NCBI RefSeq assembly: GCF_003417065.2
Contig: NZ_QVLT01000002.1
Span: 158,505-222,504 of the forward strand
Length of the DNA stretch: 64,000 nucleotides
Source: Hymenobacter lapidiphilus
Lineage (GTDB): Bacteria; Bacteroidota; Bacteroidia; Cytophagales; Hymenobacteraceae
Reading direction: 5' to 3'
Position 1 is the first letter of the stretch. Each line of letters begins with the position of its first letter. The notes under the pieces are model-generated. The model was not told the origin of the DNA and made no database searches. It saw only the letters and a list, made by a program, of their open reading frames with translations. Below, piece after piece: positions 55,064-64,000 of the stretch. The position numbers and the translations under genes are program-made.

Positions 55064-56032
55064 CTACCATTTAGCCCCAGCCACCTTGTCCAGCACGAAC
55101 TGGCGTAGGCTTTCGGGGGCTGCTACTCGCACTTCCAGCGGCAGGCCCAGCACAAAGCGGCCCACCCCGTGAAAGCCGTGCACCCGGCCCCGGTAGCGGT
55201 GGGTCCAGCCTTCGGCCTGCTCGGTGGTCATGGCCGGCTGGCACTCGACCGCAGCAGCGGCCGACTCGCGCAGCAGTTGCTGGTAGCTGCGGGAAGTCAG
55301 CAGCAGCTCGATAGTAGTCCATTGGTCGGTTTCGGCCATGCCGAATACGTCGGGACGGCGGTCGGAGTCGGGCAGCGTGCAGGCAGCATCCAGCAGTTCG
55401 GCCCCGCCCATGCGGCTAAGGTTGTAGGTGCGGTACTGGCCGGTAGCCACATCGTTGGAGGCGAGCTGGGTGTAGTTGTTGGCCAGGGCCAGCGGCTCCA
55501 ACTCCCGGTCGCGCACGGTGCCTGTGTTGCCCGACTCGTAGGCCAGCAGCCGCACCCGGCGGCGTAGTTCGATGCCCAAGGCCAAGGTTTCAAGAATGCG
55601 TGCCTGGCGCAGGCTGCGCAGCTCGTGGGGCTGGGGCAGCAGCAGCGCCGGCAGCTGCAGCTTCTGGCGCAGGCTGACCAGCACTGGGTTGGGGGTGCCC
55701 AGGTCAGCTAGGCGCAGGTTGAGCAATTCCGTTTCCTGGTCGTTTAGCGGCTCGTGGCGGATACCGCGTCCCTCAGGCGCGGGCTCGAACAGAAAATAGC
55801 GGGCGGGTTGGGTGGTGGTTTTATCGACGGGGTAGCCTACTTCCTCCAGCAGCTTGAGGTAGCGCTGCATGGTCCGCTGTTTTTTATCAAGCTCGCTTAG
55901 CAGCTGCGCCATCGTGCGCCCGCCAGGTTCTTTGAGCAGGCGAATCAGCCGCAGCAGGCTCAGCAGCTTCTGCTGCGGGATAGAACCGTTTGCAAATTCG
56001 GATTCCGGCTTTACTCGCACTGAAGGGTGCAT
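55064..56032 (-). CDS. WYL-domain transcriptional regulator
   Basis: A 322-residue regulator. The N-terminal winged helix (about 18-75) reads QQKLLSLLRLIRLLKEPGG and LLSELDKKQRTMQRYLKLLEEVG. The middle holds a WYL-type ligand domain with LRRRVRLLAYESGNTG and RELEPLALANNYTQLAS, and the C-terminus has a WCX-like extension (EVRVAAPESLRQFVLDKVAG). WYL proteins often control defence loci and sense nucleic acids or nucleotides. It lies downstream of the UvrD-type gene in the same direction. Confidence 0.85.
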   Translation of the reverse strand: MHPSVRVKPESEFANGSIPQQKLLSLLRLIRLLKEPGGRTMAQLLSELDKKQRTMQRYLKLLEEVGYPVDKTTTQPARYFLFEPAPEGRGIRHEPLNDQETELLNLRLADLGTPNPVLVSLRQKLQLPALLLPQPHELRSLRQARILETLALGIELRRRVRLLAYESGNTGTVRDRELEPLALANNYTQLASNDVATGQYRTYNLSRMGGAELLDAACTLPDSDRRPDVFGMAETDQWTTIELLLTSRSYQQLLRESAAAAVECQPAMTTEQAEGWTHRYRGRVHGFHGVGRFVLGLPLEVRVAAPESLRQFVLDKVAGAKW

Positions 56033-56184
56033 ATGGAAATTGGGCAGTAGGTGGCTGACGTAAGTAGCAGCTTATCTTCCTCAATACCAACCCGGCTTAT
56101 CATAGATGGTCGCAGTATCAGTTGGAATGGATGCTACTGATAAGGAGTAGCCAGTATAGAAAGCCGCCGCGCCATTCAGGATTG

Positions 56185-59100
56185 CTACCCGAGCTGGCAC
56201 CAAGCACATTCGCCGCAGCCGTGGCTGAACTCGTGCCGACGGATGGCGGCCTCCACGGCTACTATCTGGGCGCGCACCGTTGCTTCGGCCTCGGGCGTTA
56301 CTACTACCCGCGCTGCTTCATAGCGGGGGGTGTCGCCCGGCTTTTCCACCGGCCGCAGAAACTCGAAACGCATCGAAACGGGTTCGAAGCGGTTGGCCGG
56401 GTCGTGGGTGAGCAGCAGGTGGTAGAACACACCCTGCCGCCAATAGTCCCCTCCACGTAGACGCTCGTTCTGGTGCCAGTCGGCAAGCGTGGCCGTCGCC
56501 GCACCGGCCACAGCAGGCTGCAGCTGAACGCGAGCTTTAATTGGGTCGCCGGTCTTGTAGTCCAGCACATCACAGCGGCGGCCGTCGGGCAGGGGATCAA
56601 GGCGGTCGAGCTTACCCGTCAGCATAGGGCCACCGGACAACTGCGCGCGGTGCACGTGGTACTCGGGTACAGCATTGGCCGGGCTGGTGCTTTGGGCCTG
56701 AGCCCACCATGCCTGCAATTGGCTTTGACCGGCGTGCTTCCGCCGCTCATAAGTAGCGGCCGAAAGCTCGGGACGGTGGCGGGCCAAACGGCGACTAAAG
56801 TCAGCGGCCAACTCCTCAGCGCTACCAAACTGCTGCTCCGGCTGCCGCTGGGCCTGGCGGAAGTGCTGCTCCAGCGTTGCGTGCATAACCGAACCGAAAA
56901 GCAGGTTTTCGTTGCGTGCCTGGGGTACACGCAGCAGCTGCTCGTAATAGCATCCAATGGGACATTTGAGGTAAGCGTTAAGGGTCGTAGCACTCAGCGC
57001 GAAATCAGCGAGTAACTCGTCCAGTACGGCCGGATCGGGTACGGGAGCCGGTGCGGGCGGTGGGGCCAGGCGGCTAAGTCGGGCCGCAGTCAGCAGTTCA
57101 TCGGCCACTGTCACCACTTCCACGGTCCGCCCATCCTGCTGCAGCTCACTCACGAACCGGCATTCCTGTAAGGGTTTACCGGCCTCGTCGGTTGCAGCCC
57201 AGCTTAGCGTCAAGTGCTCCTGGGCCCGGGTAAGGGCTACGAAAAACAAGCGCCGTGCCTCCTCGCACGCCGACTCCTCAGTGGCCGCGGGAACCAGCGC
57301 GGGCGGCAGTCGGAAGCCGCTCTCAGCGCGTCGGCTAAGCCATTTATTTTGCTGACAGCCCAGCAGCCATACCCGCTCCCACTCCAAACCCTTAGCCCCG
57401 TGGACCGTGAGCAACTCCAGCGGAGCATCGGCCGCGCCGCTACTATACTCCAGCGGCAGTCCTTCGGTGGTGGCAGCCTGCGTTTCCCATATTTGCAGCA
57501 GTTGGACCAGCGTAAGCTGAGGCTGGCTCCAGGCGGCGGCCCGCCCGAATTGCAGTAGGGTTTGCGCCACGGCTATTAGTTGGTCGGGGTGGGCGTGCTG
57601 GGCTAGTAGGGCGGGCAGTAGCGTGCCCAGCACAATGCGTTCCATCAATACCGGCACAGGCTGACTGACGGCCGTGGTGAGCCAGTCGTCGAGGCGAGCT
57701 AGCGCCTGGCCCAAAGCCTCACGGGCTGGAGCTGAAAGTCCCACAGCCGCGGCCTGCGGGCTATCGTGGGCTATTTCGGCCGCCCACACCCGCCAGGGTA
57801 GCACTGCTGCATTGGCCTGCCTAGCGGCGCGGCTGTGCGCCAAATGGCCGGTTGCCAGCCGTACTAAATCGGCCGGGTCCAGGTGCAAGCCCGGCAGGTG
57901 CAGCACGACAAACAGCACGGGCTCGGCCAGAGATGGTGAAGCCTGCAGGGCAGCGGCCAGGTAGGTCAGCACTTGATGGAGGCTGGTGGCCAAGCCATCA
58001 CGTAGCACGTTCACAGTGCGCTTGCGCCGAAAAGGCACTCCTGCCTGCTGCAGCAGGTGCGCCAGCAGATCGAGTTGGCCGTGGGTACGAGTTAGTACAG
58101 CCGCGCGGCCGACCGGCCAGGTACCGGTCTGGTGCAGGGCGGTTAATTCCTGGGCCACGTGGGCGGCTTCGTGCAGGGGCGTGGCGTAGCAGCGTAGCGT
58201 AGGCTGCACCGCCGAGGCGGCAAAGTGTGGGTGACGGGCGTGCAGTTGCTTGCTAAGGCCCGGCAACTGGCGTACCAGGCGCTCCTGATTGCGGTCAATC
58301 AGTCCGGCCGCCGCCGACAGCACAGCTCCCGAAGAGCGATAGTTTTCTTCCAGCACCACCACGGCCGCAGCTGGGTAGCGTTGCTGGAACGCCAGCACAT
58401 TGGCCACGCTCGCCCCCTGAAAACGGAAGATGCTCTGGTCGTCGTCGCCGACCACTAGCACGTTGGGGTTGTCCCAGTAATCGGCCAGCAAATGCAGCAG
58501 CTGGCTCTGCACGCCGTTGGTGTCCTGGTATTCATCTACCAGGAAATGTTGCCAGCGCTCCTGATAGCTCAGGCGCAAGGCCTCATGCTCCTGGAGCAAG
58601 TCGATGGCCCAGGCCAGCATATCGTCATAGTCGTAGCGCCCCAGGCGGGTTAGTCCGGCCTGGTAAGCAGGTAGCAGCGCAATGGCGGCGGCGGCCTGGG
58701 CAATCCGGTTTTCTTCGGCGGCCAGCAGCTTGCGCTTGATGTCACCCACCCGAATGCCCTGCTTGGCATTGGCTCGCAAATACTGATACTGCTCTTCCGC
58801 GGGCAGGCCCAGGCGGTACGCTTCCAACTCTCGCAGCAACTCGGCCACCGTCCAGCCCTCGCGCTTCACACTCTGAAACAACCGTTTCAGATTGGGGACA
58901 TCGAAATAGACACTACCCGTATCGCGCCGTAGCGGGTGGCCCGCAGGCAGGCCGTCGAGCAGCTCCCGTAGCAGGGCCTCCACCTCCAGGTCGGAGGCAG
59001 CAGTCAGGTCGTGATGCCCCAGCAAGGCGGCATTCTCCTGAATAATTACCTGACCCAGGCTGTGGAAGGTGTGAATTGCGACCCGGTGCGCGTCAGGCCC

Positions 59101-59358
59101 GATAAAGCGCAGCAGACGCTGGCGCATGTTCTGGGCCGCCGCGTCGGTGTAGCTCAGGCACAGGATTTCCTGGGGACGGACGTCGGGCTGGGTGAGCAGC
59201 CAGGCCGCGCGGGCAGCCAGCAGCTGGGTCTTGCCCGTGCCGGGCCCAGCCACTACCAGTAACGGACCATCGGGATGAGTCACGGCCTGGCGCTGCCGGT
59301 CGTTAAGGCGGGCAAATTCACGGGTAAAGGAAGAGAGTGGAGGCGTACCGTCGAGCAT
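56185..59358 (-). CDS. UvrD/AddA-like helicase fused to a Cas4/AddB-type nuclease
   Basis: A 1057-residue superfamily-1 helicase-nuclease. Helicase motifs: AGPGTGKT (about 36-43), LSYTDAAAQNM, FLVDEYQDT, VGDDDQSIFRF, LEENYRSS, LLTVHGAKGLEW and VALTRAQ. The C-terminal PD-(D/E)XK domain (about 800-1057) has the LTGKLDRLD and DVLDYKTG core and cysteines KCPIGC upstream plus CGECAWC at the end, the arrangement of an AddB/Cas4-type Fe-S cluster. It is expected to degrade or process double-strand DNA ends, for repair or against foreign DNA. Confidence 0.93.
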   Translation of the reverse strand: MLDGTPPLSSFTREFARLNDRQRQAVTHPDGPLLVVAGPGTGKTQLLAARAAWLLTQPDVRPQEILCLSYTDAAAQNMRQRLLRFIGPDAHRVAIHTFHSLGQVIIQENAALLGHHDLTAASDLEVEALLRELLDGLPAGHPLRRDTGSVYFDVPNLKRLFQSVKREGWTVAELLRELEAYRLGLPAEEQYQYLRANAKQGIRVGDIKRKLLAAEENRIAQAAAAIALLPAYQAGLTRLGRYDYDDMLAWAIDLLQEHEALRLSYQERWQHFLVDEYQDTNGVQSQLLHLLADYWDNPNVLVVGDDDQSIFRFQGASVANVLAFQQRYPAAAVVVLEENYRSSGAVLSAAAGLIDRNQERLVRQLPGLSKQLHARHPHFAASAVQPTLRCYATPLHEAAHVAQELTALHQTGTWPVGRAAVLTRTHGQLDLLAHLLQQAGVPFRRKRTVNVLRDGLATSLHQVLTYLAAALQASPSLAEPVLFVVLHLPGLHLDPADLVRLATGHLAHSRAARQANAAVLPWRVWAAEIAHDSPQAAAVGLSAPAREALGQALARLDDWLTTAVSQPVPVLMERIVLGTLLPALLAQHAHPDQLIAVAQTLLQFGRAAAWSQPQLTLVQLLQIWETQAATTEGLPLEYSSGAADAPLELLTVHGAKGLEWERVWLLGCQQNKWLSRRAESGFRLPPALVPAATEESACEEARRLFFVALTRAQEHLTLSWAATDEAGKPLQECRFVSELQQDGRTVEVVTVADELLTAARLSRLAPPPAPAPVPDPAVLDELLADFALSATTLNAYLKCPIGCYYEQLLRVPQARNENLLFGSVMHATLEQHFRQAQRQPEQQFGSAEELAADFSRRLARHRPELSAATYERRKHAGQSQLQAWWAQAQSTSPANAVPEYHVHRAQLSGGPMLTGKLDRLDPLPDGRRCDVLDYKTGDPIKARVQLQPAVAGAATATLADWHQNERLRGGDYWRQGVFYHLLLTHDPANRFEPVSMRFEFLRPVEKPGDTPRYEAARVVVTPEAEATVRAQIVAVEAAIRRHEFSHGCGECAWCQLG

Positions 59359-59498
59359 GGGAGCAGATTAAGAGTGATAGCAGCTAACTGTTCCCTTGGG
59401 ACCGTCCCAGCAGCAATTCATTCACTCCTAAGTCGATAAAGATGCCACCTTTCACAACGGCCTTAATCAGCTGAAAACGGCAATTTTGTTTTTATCAA

Positions 59499-59537
59499 TG
59501 CCTCATATTATGCTATGCAAAAGCATAATATGAGGCA
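59499..59537. repeat. Perfect 16-bp palindrome upstream of the helicase-nuclease gene
   Basis: Arms TGCCTCATATTATGCT (59499-59514) and its exact complement (59522-59537) around a seven-base loop, AT-rich unlike its surroundings. No T run follows, so an operator fits better than a terminator. Confidence 0.75.
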
Positions 59538-59623
59538 TTGCTCCACTCCTTTAACCGTCCGCAACCTCTTTTACGCTACCCCCGCTTATGCTGTCCGCTG
59601 TTACCTGAGGTCCAGCTTGCGCC

Positions 59624-62600
59624 TTAAGCCAGAGCCAACGCGTTCTGGTTCACGAAGTCAACTATCCGGAACAGCTCCCGCACCTGCGCTTCCTCCCGGA
59701 ACACCCCTACCACACCCTGGTGGTGCTTTTCTGTAAAGGGGCTCTCGAATAGCTTTTTGCGGTCAATGGTACCGTTGTGGGCCAGGTAGTCAATCAGACT
59801 GTTGACAAAGTAAATCTGGTCGGGCTGCAGGATGCGCCCGTTCAGGAACCCGGCAAAGGCCTCCTTGGCTGCATTAGTGTCCAGCCCGAGCAGGCTGCGG
59901 ATGAACTCGCCCAATGACTTCTGCTGCCCCAACTCCTGGTGCAGGTCGGCCACAGTGCCCCGCTCGTGGCCGTCAAATATCAGGTGCTCCAGCTCGTTAA
60001 GCTCGGCCACGGTGATGGGCTGGTTGGTGCGCAGACGGCTGATGGTGAGGTGGTGCTGGTTGTCGCGGATGTAGCGGGCCACCCGCTGGTAGTAGCTTTC
60101 GAGGGCCGTGCTGCCCCAGCCCGTGATATCTTTTTCGGCCACTCCCGTGGCATCCAGCTGGTCGGCGAAGTGGGTGTACACCACCGGCTGCTGGTCGCGG
60201 TCCAGAAACTTCATCAGGTCCCGTAGCTTCTGGCGCAGGGCTTCCAGGTCTGGCAAGGCGACTTGCTGCCAGTATTCCTTTCGCTGCACTTGCAGCAAAA
60301 GGTCCTTCTGTTGCAGCACTGCCGGTACGTTGGTTTTCTGGCTGTTGAGGTTGTAGCCCAGGTTGGCAATCCGCTCAATGTAACCCTGCTGGCGGGTGCT
60401 TTTCTGAATGAGGGCCAGCATCAGGTTCAGCACCATCAGGTCAAAGCGGCGGGCCAGCTCGTCGTTGCCTTCCACCGGAGCCAGGGGGGCGAGGTTGTTT
60501 TCCAGATTCTGCACGTCCACTTTCGTCAGGGCATCCCAGCGGGCACGGGCCCCGGCAAATTCTTCGACGTAACGCAGGCGCGCCCGCACGGCGAAAGAGT
60601 TCAGGTCGAGTCCGGCCACCTGGCCGTGCAGGGTATCCAATAGCTCCCGACGCAGCTGCTGATGCGCCTCGTCGGCCTGATAGGCAGGTTGGCGCAGCAC
60701 TTCCGCCAGCGTCAGGCGGGCCGTGAAAATCTGCTGGCTCAGGGGCACCTGGTTGCTGGCTATCAGCCCCTCGGGCCGGGCTTCAAAGAACTCAAAGTTC
60801 TCGCAGAAGTCGAACACCACGAAATACTCCTTGTCCTGGCCGGGCCCGAACAGATCGGGGCGCAGGCGGGTGCCGCGTCCCAGCATTTGCCAGAACTTGG
60901 CGCTGGAGCGCACGGCTTTGAAGAACACCAGGTTCACCACGTCCGGAATGTCGATACCGGTATCGAGCATATCCACCGAGATGGCGAGTTGCGGCGCCTT
61001 TTCGGTGTCCGAAAAGTCATCGAGCAGTGCCTGCGCGTAGTCTTCGTAGTTGTCGATGACTCGTACGAAGCCGCCACCCAGGTGCGGGAAGAGTTTATGA
61101 AACCGCTCCTCAATAAATATGGCGTGGCGGTGGCTACGGGCAAAGAGGATGGTTTTACCGAGCTTATCGCCGCCCTGCACCTTCACTCCGCGCTCGAGCA
61201 CAAAGCGTAGGACTTCGTCCACCGTGCTCTGGTTAAATAACCAGGCATTGAGGGCATTCGATCCGATTTCGTCGGGCACCAGGCCGGTGGCCTCATCCCG
61301 AAACTCTTCCTCGTACTCTTCTTTTTCAGCCTCGCTCAACTCGTTATACTTGATGCCCTGACGCTGGAACTTCAGGGGCACCGAGAGAGCCTTGGGCGGT
61401 ACCAGATACTTGTCTTGCACGGCTTGATTCAGCTCATATGCATAAGTAGGCTGGTGGTCTTCCAGACCGAACAGCTCGTAGGTGTTGCGGTCAATCTGGG
61501 CCAGCGGCGTGGCGGTGAGGCCAATGAGCAGGGAATCGAAGTACTCAAATATGGCCTGGTACTTCTGGTACACCGAGCGGTGGGCTTCGTCCACGATAAT
61601 GAGGTCGAAATAGCCGGGGCCGTAGAAGCGGGTCGCGCCTTCTTCTACCTCACCGTCGATGCGGTTCATCATCGTCGGGTAGGTAGAGAACACCATACGG
61701 CTGTTGCTGTCCTCTTTTTCCTGGGTGATGTTGACTAGCGACAGGCTCGGCAGGTGTTCGGCAAAAGCATTTTTAGCCTGCCGGACAAGGGCCTTGCGGT
61801 CGGCCAGAAACAGCACCCGGGTAACCCAGCCCGCCTTCAGCAGCATGTCGACGAGAGCGGCAGCGGTGCGCGTTTTGCCCGAGCCGGTGGCCATTACCAG
61901 CAGGGCTCCGCGCTGCATCTGGGTCTGGAACCGGACGGCTACCCGGCGAATGGCTTCGGCCTGGTAGTAGCGGCCGGCTATGGCAGGGCTGATGCTGGCC
62001 TGGGTGAGGTCGTGCCGCGAGGTGCGGCGCAGCAGCATGCGGCGTAATTCGTCCCGGGTGAGGAAGCCGGCTACCTGCCGGGGCGGGTAGTTGGTGGTGG
62101 GGTGGTCGTCGAGCAGGAAGGTTTCGAAGCCGTTGGTGTAGAATATCACCGGGCGCTGGCCGGTCATCTGCTCCAGGCAGTTGGCGTAGAGCGTAGCCTG
62201 GTAGCGGCCTTTGGTGGGCTCGGCCAAGGTTTTCTTGGCTTCCACCACGGCCAGGGGCTTACCGTTGTCGTCCCAGAGCACGTAGTCGCAGTACCCCTTG
62301 CCGGTGGGGTTGGTACTCAGGGGCATGCCGGTTACTTCGTACTCGCACACGCGCGGCGCGGTCACGTCCCAGCCGGCTTCGCGCAGTAGCAGGTCGATGT
62401 AGCGCCGCCGCGTTTCGGCTTCACTGATGGCCTGCGGCAGGGCAATGGGGTTAGCCAGGTTGTGCGCCTTCACCTCCTGCATGGCGGCTAAACTGGCCTG
62501 CAGGGCAGCGAGCTGCTGGGCATTAGCCGCGAGCTGGGCCGTTTTGCGGGCCAACTCGTCCTGCTGGGCCAGATAGTCGGCCTCCAGCTTCTGGGCCTGC

Positions 62601-63058
62601 ACCTGGGTGGTGTCGGCGGCTCCGGCAGCGGGCAGCAGCTTTTCATCAAAGGGCCGGATACTGGGCCGCTCGGCGCTGTAGGCGGCGGCCACGAAGATCA
62701 GGAAGCCATATAGGTGTCGTAGGGCATCGAATGCTTCGGGGCCAGTGGGGCTCACCTTGTGGTGGGCCGCTTGGTTGCCCAGCTTGCGCACGTAGTTGGC
62801 ACCCTGAAACTGGTTGCTGCCTAGCAGGTTGCGGAAGCTGGCTTCGTGCAACAGCGCCGCCAAGTTATCCTGGTAGGGAATGGTGAGGCTGCTGTCGTTA
62901 TCATACACCCAGCGAATAGCGTTTTCCAGGGCAATGCGGCTGCTAAGCGCGGCCAGTCGCGGGGCGCTCCAGACGTGCAACTCAGCCTCCCGGGCCGGCT
63001 CGTAAAGGTCGGGCCAAGCGGCTTCCAGGAAAACGAAGTTGGATAAGGGTTGCGACAT
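59624..63058 (-). CDS. hsdR: Type I restriction enzyme R subunit
   Basis: A 1144-residue motor and nuclease subunit. N-terminal DUF4145-like region (about 5-120), a coiled-coil, then the nuclease core with EYEV...GYCDYVLWDDNGKPLAVVEAKKT (PD-(D/E)XK), and a superfamily-2 motor with ATGSGKTRTA, FLADRKALV, VDEAHRSV, GLTATPLAQID and QMLGRGTRLRPD. The C-terminus has a type I EcoEI_R_C-like region. ATG 63058 was chosen over one three codons earlier. No hsdM or hsdS is visible in the window; they may lie past position 64000. Confidence 0.94.
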   Translation of the reverse strand: MSQPLSNFVFLEAAWPDLYEPAREAELHVWSAPRLAALSSRIALENAIRWVYDNDSSLTIPYQDNLAALLHEASFRNLLGSNQFQGANYVRKLGNQAAHHKVSPTGPEAFDALRHLYGFLIFVAAAYSAERPSIRPFDEKLLPAAGAADTTQVQAQKLEADYLAQQDELARKTAQLAANAQQLAALQASLAAMQEVKAHNLANPIALPQAISEAETRRRYIDLLLREAGWDVTAPRVCEYEVTGMPLSTNPTGKGYCDYVLWDDNGKPLAVVEAKKTLAEPTKGRYQATLYANCLEQMTGQRPVIFYTNGFETFLLDDHPTTNYPPRQVAGFLTRDELRRMLLRRTSRHDLTQASISPAIAGRYYQAEAIRRVAVRFQTQMQRGALLVMATGSGKTRTAAALVDMLLKAGWVTRVLFLADRKALVRQAKNAFAEHLPSLSLVNITQEKEDSNSRMVFSTYPTMMNRIDGEVEEGATRFYGPGYFDLIIVDEAHRSVYQKYQAIFEYFDSLLIGLTATPLAQIDRNTYELFGLEDHQPTYAYELNQAVQDKYLVPPKALSVPLKFQRQGIKYNELSEAEKEEYEEEFRDEATGLVPDEIGSNALNAWLFNQSTVDEVLRFVLERGVKVQGGDKLGKTILFARSHRHAIFIEERFHKLFPHLGGGFVRVIDNYEDYAQALLDDFSDTEKAPQLAISVDMLDTGIDIPDVVNLVFFKAVRSSAKFWQMLGRGTRLRPDLFGPGQDKEYFVVFDFCENFEFFEARPEGLIASNQVPLSQQIFTARLTLAEVLRQPAYQADEAHQQLRRELLDTLHGQVAGLDLNSFAVRARLRYVEEFAGARARWDALTKVDVQNLENNLAPLAPVEGNDELARRFDLMVLNLMLALIQKSTRQQGYIERIANLGYNLNSQKTNVPAVLQQKDLLLQVQRKEYWQQVALPDLEALRQKLRDLMKFLDRDQQPVVYTHFADQLDATGVAEKDITGWGSTALESYYQRVARYIRDNQHHLTISRLRTNQPITVAELNELEHLIFDGHERGTVADLHQELGQQKSLGEFIRSLLGLDTNAAKEAFAGFLNGRILQPDQIYFVNSLIDYLAHNGTIDRKKLFESPFTEKHHQGVVGVFREEAQVRELFRIVDFVNQNALALA

Positions 63059-63128
63059 AATGGGCAAACTATATAATCGATGTACCTATAACATGTTCTT
63101 GATGCTTGGCAAAAGGGATTTCCTCCAC

Positions 63129-64000
63129 TTAAAGAACAAGGATTTCTTCCACTAAGCGACAGTTCATCTGCTCACGGGCAAAAGCAAGCAACTGGTTGCT
63201 ATGCGCGGCCAACCAAGTAGGGTTGTTGCCTTCAAACAAGTGGATTTGCCACTGACGACGGTAACTGCCTTTCCCTTCTAAGGTACATTTCACCTCCGCT
63301 ACTGCACGGCAGTGGTAGTACATATTGACAATTCGCGTCAGTTCTTCATCAACATAGATATACCCCCCCCGGGAGGCTATCTGTGTTTCCAATCTCGGTT
63401 TGGGAGCTGATAATGGACTTGTATGCACCCGGAAATTGATTTCATTGACTCCCTTGTCGTTGTTACACACACTGCAAAGCGTTTGGGAGTTGCTGAGGCT
63501 CGTTTCTCCTCCGTATTTGAAAGGCAGTATGTGATCTACTTGTAATGTTACGCGCCGACCAGGACCCTTCTGTTTGCCGCAGCACAAACAGGTGTAGTTG
63601 TCACGCTGAAAAACCTGTGTCTTTTCCTGCTCCGTAAGTTCCCGCTGCTCCAATGCCCGCTGGACGGGTGCGTGCACCTGGGCCTGGGGTATGCTGCCAA
63701 ACTTGTGGATATGATAAGCACGGTTGCGGGCCGAATCGAAAGCTGTTTTGAAACGATCATAGCTTTTGTAAAATCGCTGCCACAGGTATGCGCTATCATG
63801 GTAGGTGTCGTGCAACTTATCCTGGACGACAAATTCCGAAGAGTGCAGCAGGTCGCCAGCAATCTGGTCTAGGTGTATAGTCCCAGGGAGAGATGGTGTA
63901 TTTTCCGGGCTGGAATTTCGCACGCACTTATGGGACAAATACTCCACGGCAGCGCCCGCACAACTTCGGCAATACGGGCCGCTATCCAACGTAGTCAGGA
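63129..64000 (-). CDS. HNH endonuclease, 5' end outside the window
   Basis: At least 290 residues are visible and the frame is still open at the window edge, so the true start is likely beyond it; the first usable start inside is TTG 63989. The N-terminal GPYCRSC looks like half of a zinc ribbon whose first CxxC is cut off. The nuclease core near residue 130-190 is YTCLCCGKQKG, LQVDHILPFKYGG with catalytic DH, and LCSVCNNDKG with the second zinc pair. The C-terminal 100 residues are not recognised. Located next to HsdR in an island of nucleases. Confidence 0.85.
   Translation of the reverse strand, partial: LTTLDSGPYCRSCAGAAVEYLSHKCVRNSSPENTPSLPGTIHLDQIAGDLLHSSEFVVQDKLHDTYHDSAYLWQRFYKSYDRFKTAFDSARNRAYHIHKFGSIPQAQVHAPVQRALEQRELTEQEKTQVFQRDNYTCLCCGKQKGPGRRVTLQVDHILPFKYGGETSLSNSQTLCSVCNNDKGVNEINFRVHTSPLSAPKPRLETQIASRGGYIYVDEELTRIVNMYYHCRAVAEVKCTLEGKGSYRRQWQIHLFEGNNPTWLAAHSNQLLAFAREQMNCRLVEEILVL

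Overview
The window looks like a chromosome segment of a high-GC member of the Bacteroidota, most likely a Hymenobacter-type Cytophagales. Evidence: TAnnTTTG-type -7 promoter elements, a DUF1599/BT_3928-type pair next to folP, a fused alpha-beta 2-oxoacid dehydrogenase E1, TonB-dependent receptors with SusC-like plugs, a YtxJ bacilliredoxin, and many short intergenic inverted-repeat elements. The genus is inferred, not proven.

Layout. Positions 1-39.5 kb are mostly core genome on both strands: folP (cut by the window edge), DUF1599 protein, DoxX-like membrane protein, an oligopeptide-type ABC permease, aroK, a fatty-acid hydroxylase, tRNA-Asn, a Rieske-like lipoprotein, 3-hydroxyacyl-CoA dehydrogenase, pheS, two secreted proteins sharing an unnamed motif, an M16 peptidase, a TonB receptor, E1, ytxJ, osmC, lipA, an IS5-like insertion sequence, a dicarboxylate symporter, a hybrid histidine kinase facing a LytTR regulator, then a scattered kynurenine set (kmo, kynU, haaO) with a second TonB receptor, an AlkB-like dioxygenase and glycosyltransferase/membrane genes. 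From about 39.5 kb to the end every gene lies on the minus strand. After two paralogous lipoproteins this becomes an accessory, defence-like island: a double cold-shock-domain protein, an HsdR-like fragment, a translationally coupled ATPase plus unknown partner, an RtcR-like sigma-54 activator with a CARF-like sensor, a VWA lipoprotein, a coiled-coil membrane protein, an HNH nuclease with a small partner, a CAP-domain protein, a TPR protein, a WYL regulator, a UvrD-type helicase-nuclease, HsdR and a second HNH nuclease.

The best candidate for an undescribed system is 46.1-50.1 kb: membrane protein, VWA lipoprotein and RtcR-like activator in one direction, behind a GG-N10-GC sigma-54-type promoter. 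The overlapping ATPase/partner pair at 43.1-45.9 kb is second.

Quality warning. Eight genes (ABC permease, kmo, a TonB receptor, haaO, two lipoproteins, the HsdR-like fragment, the coiled-coil membrane protein) are each split by one single-base indel, mostly one base lost in a homopolymer or GC run. In each, restoring one base gives a continuous family-like protein. This pattern fits residual sequencing error better than eight independent pseudogenes; they are listed as pseudogene because that is how the sequence reads.
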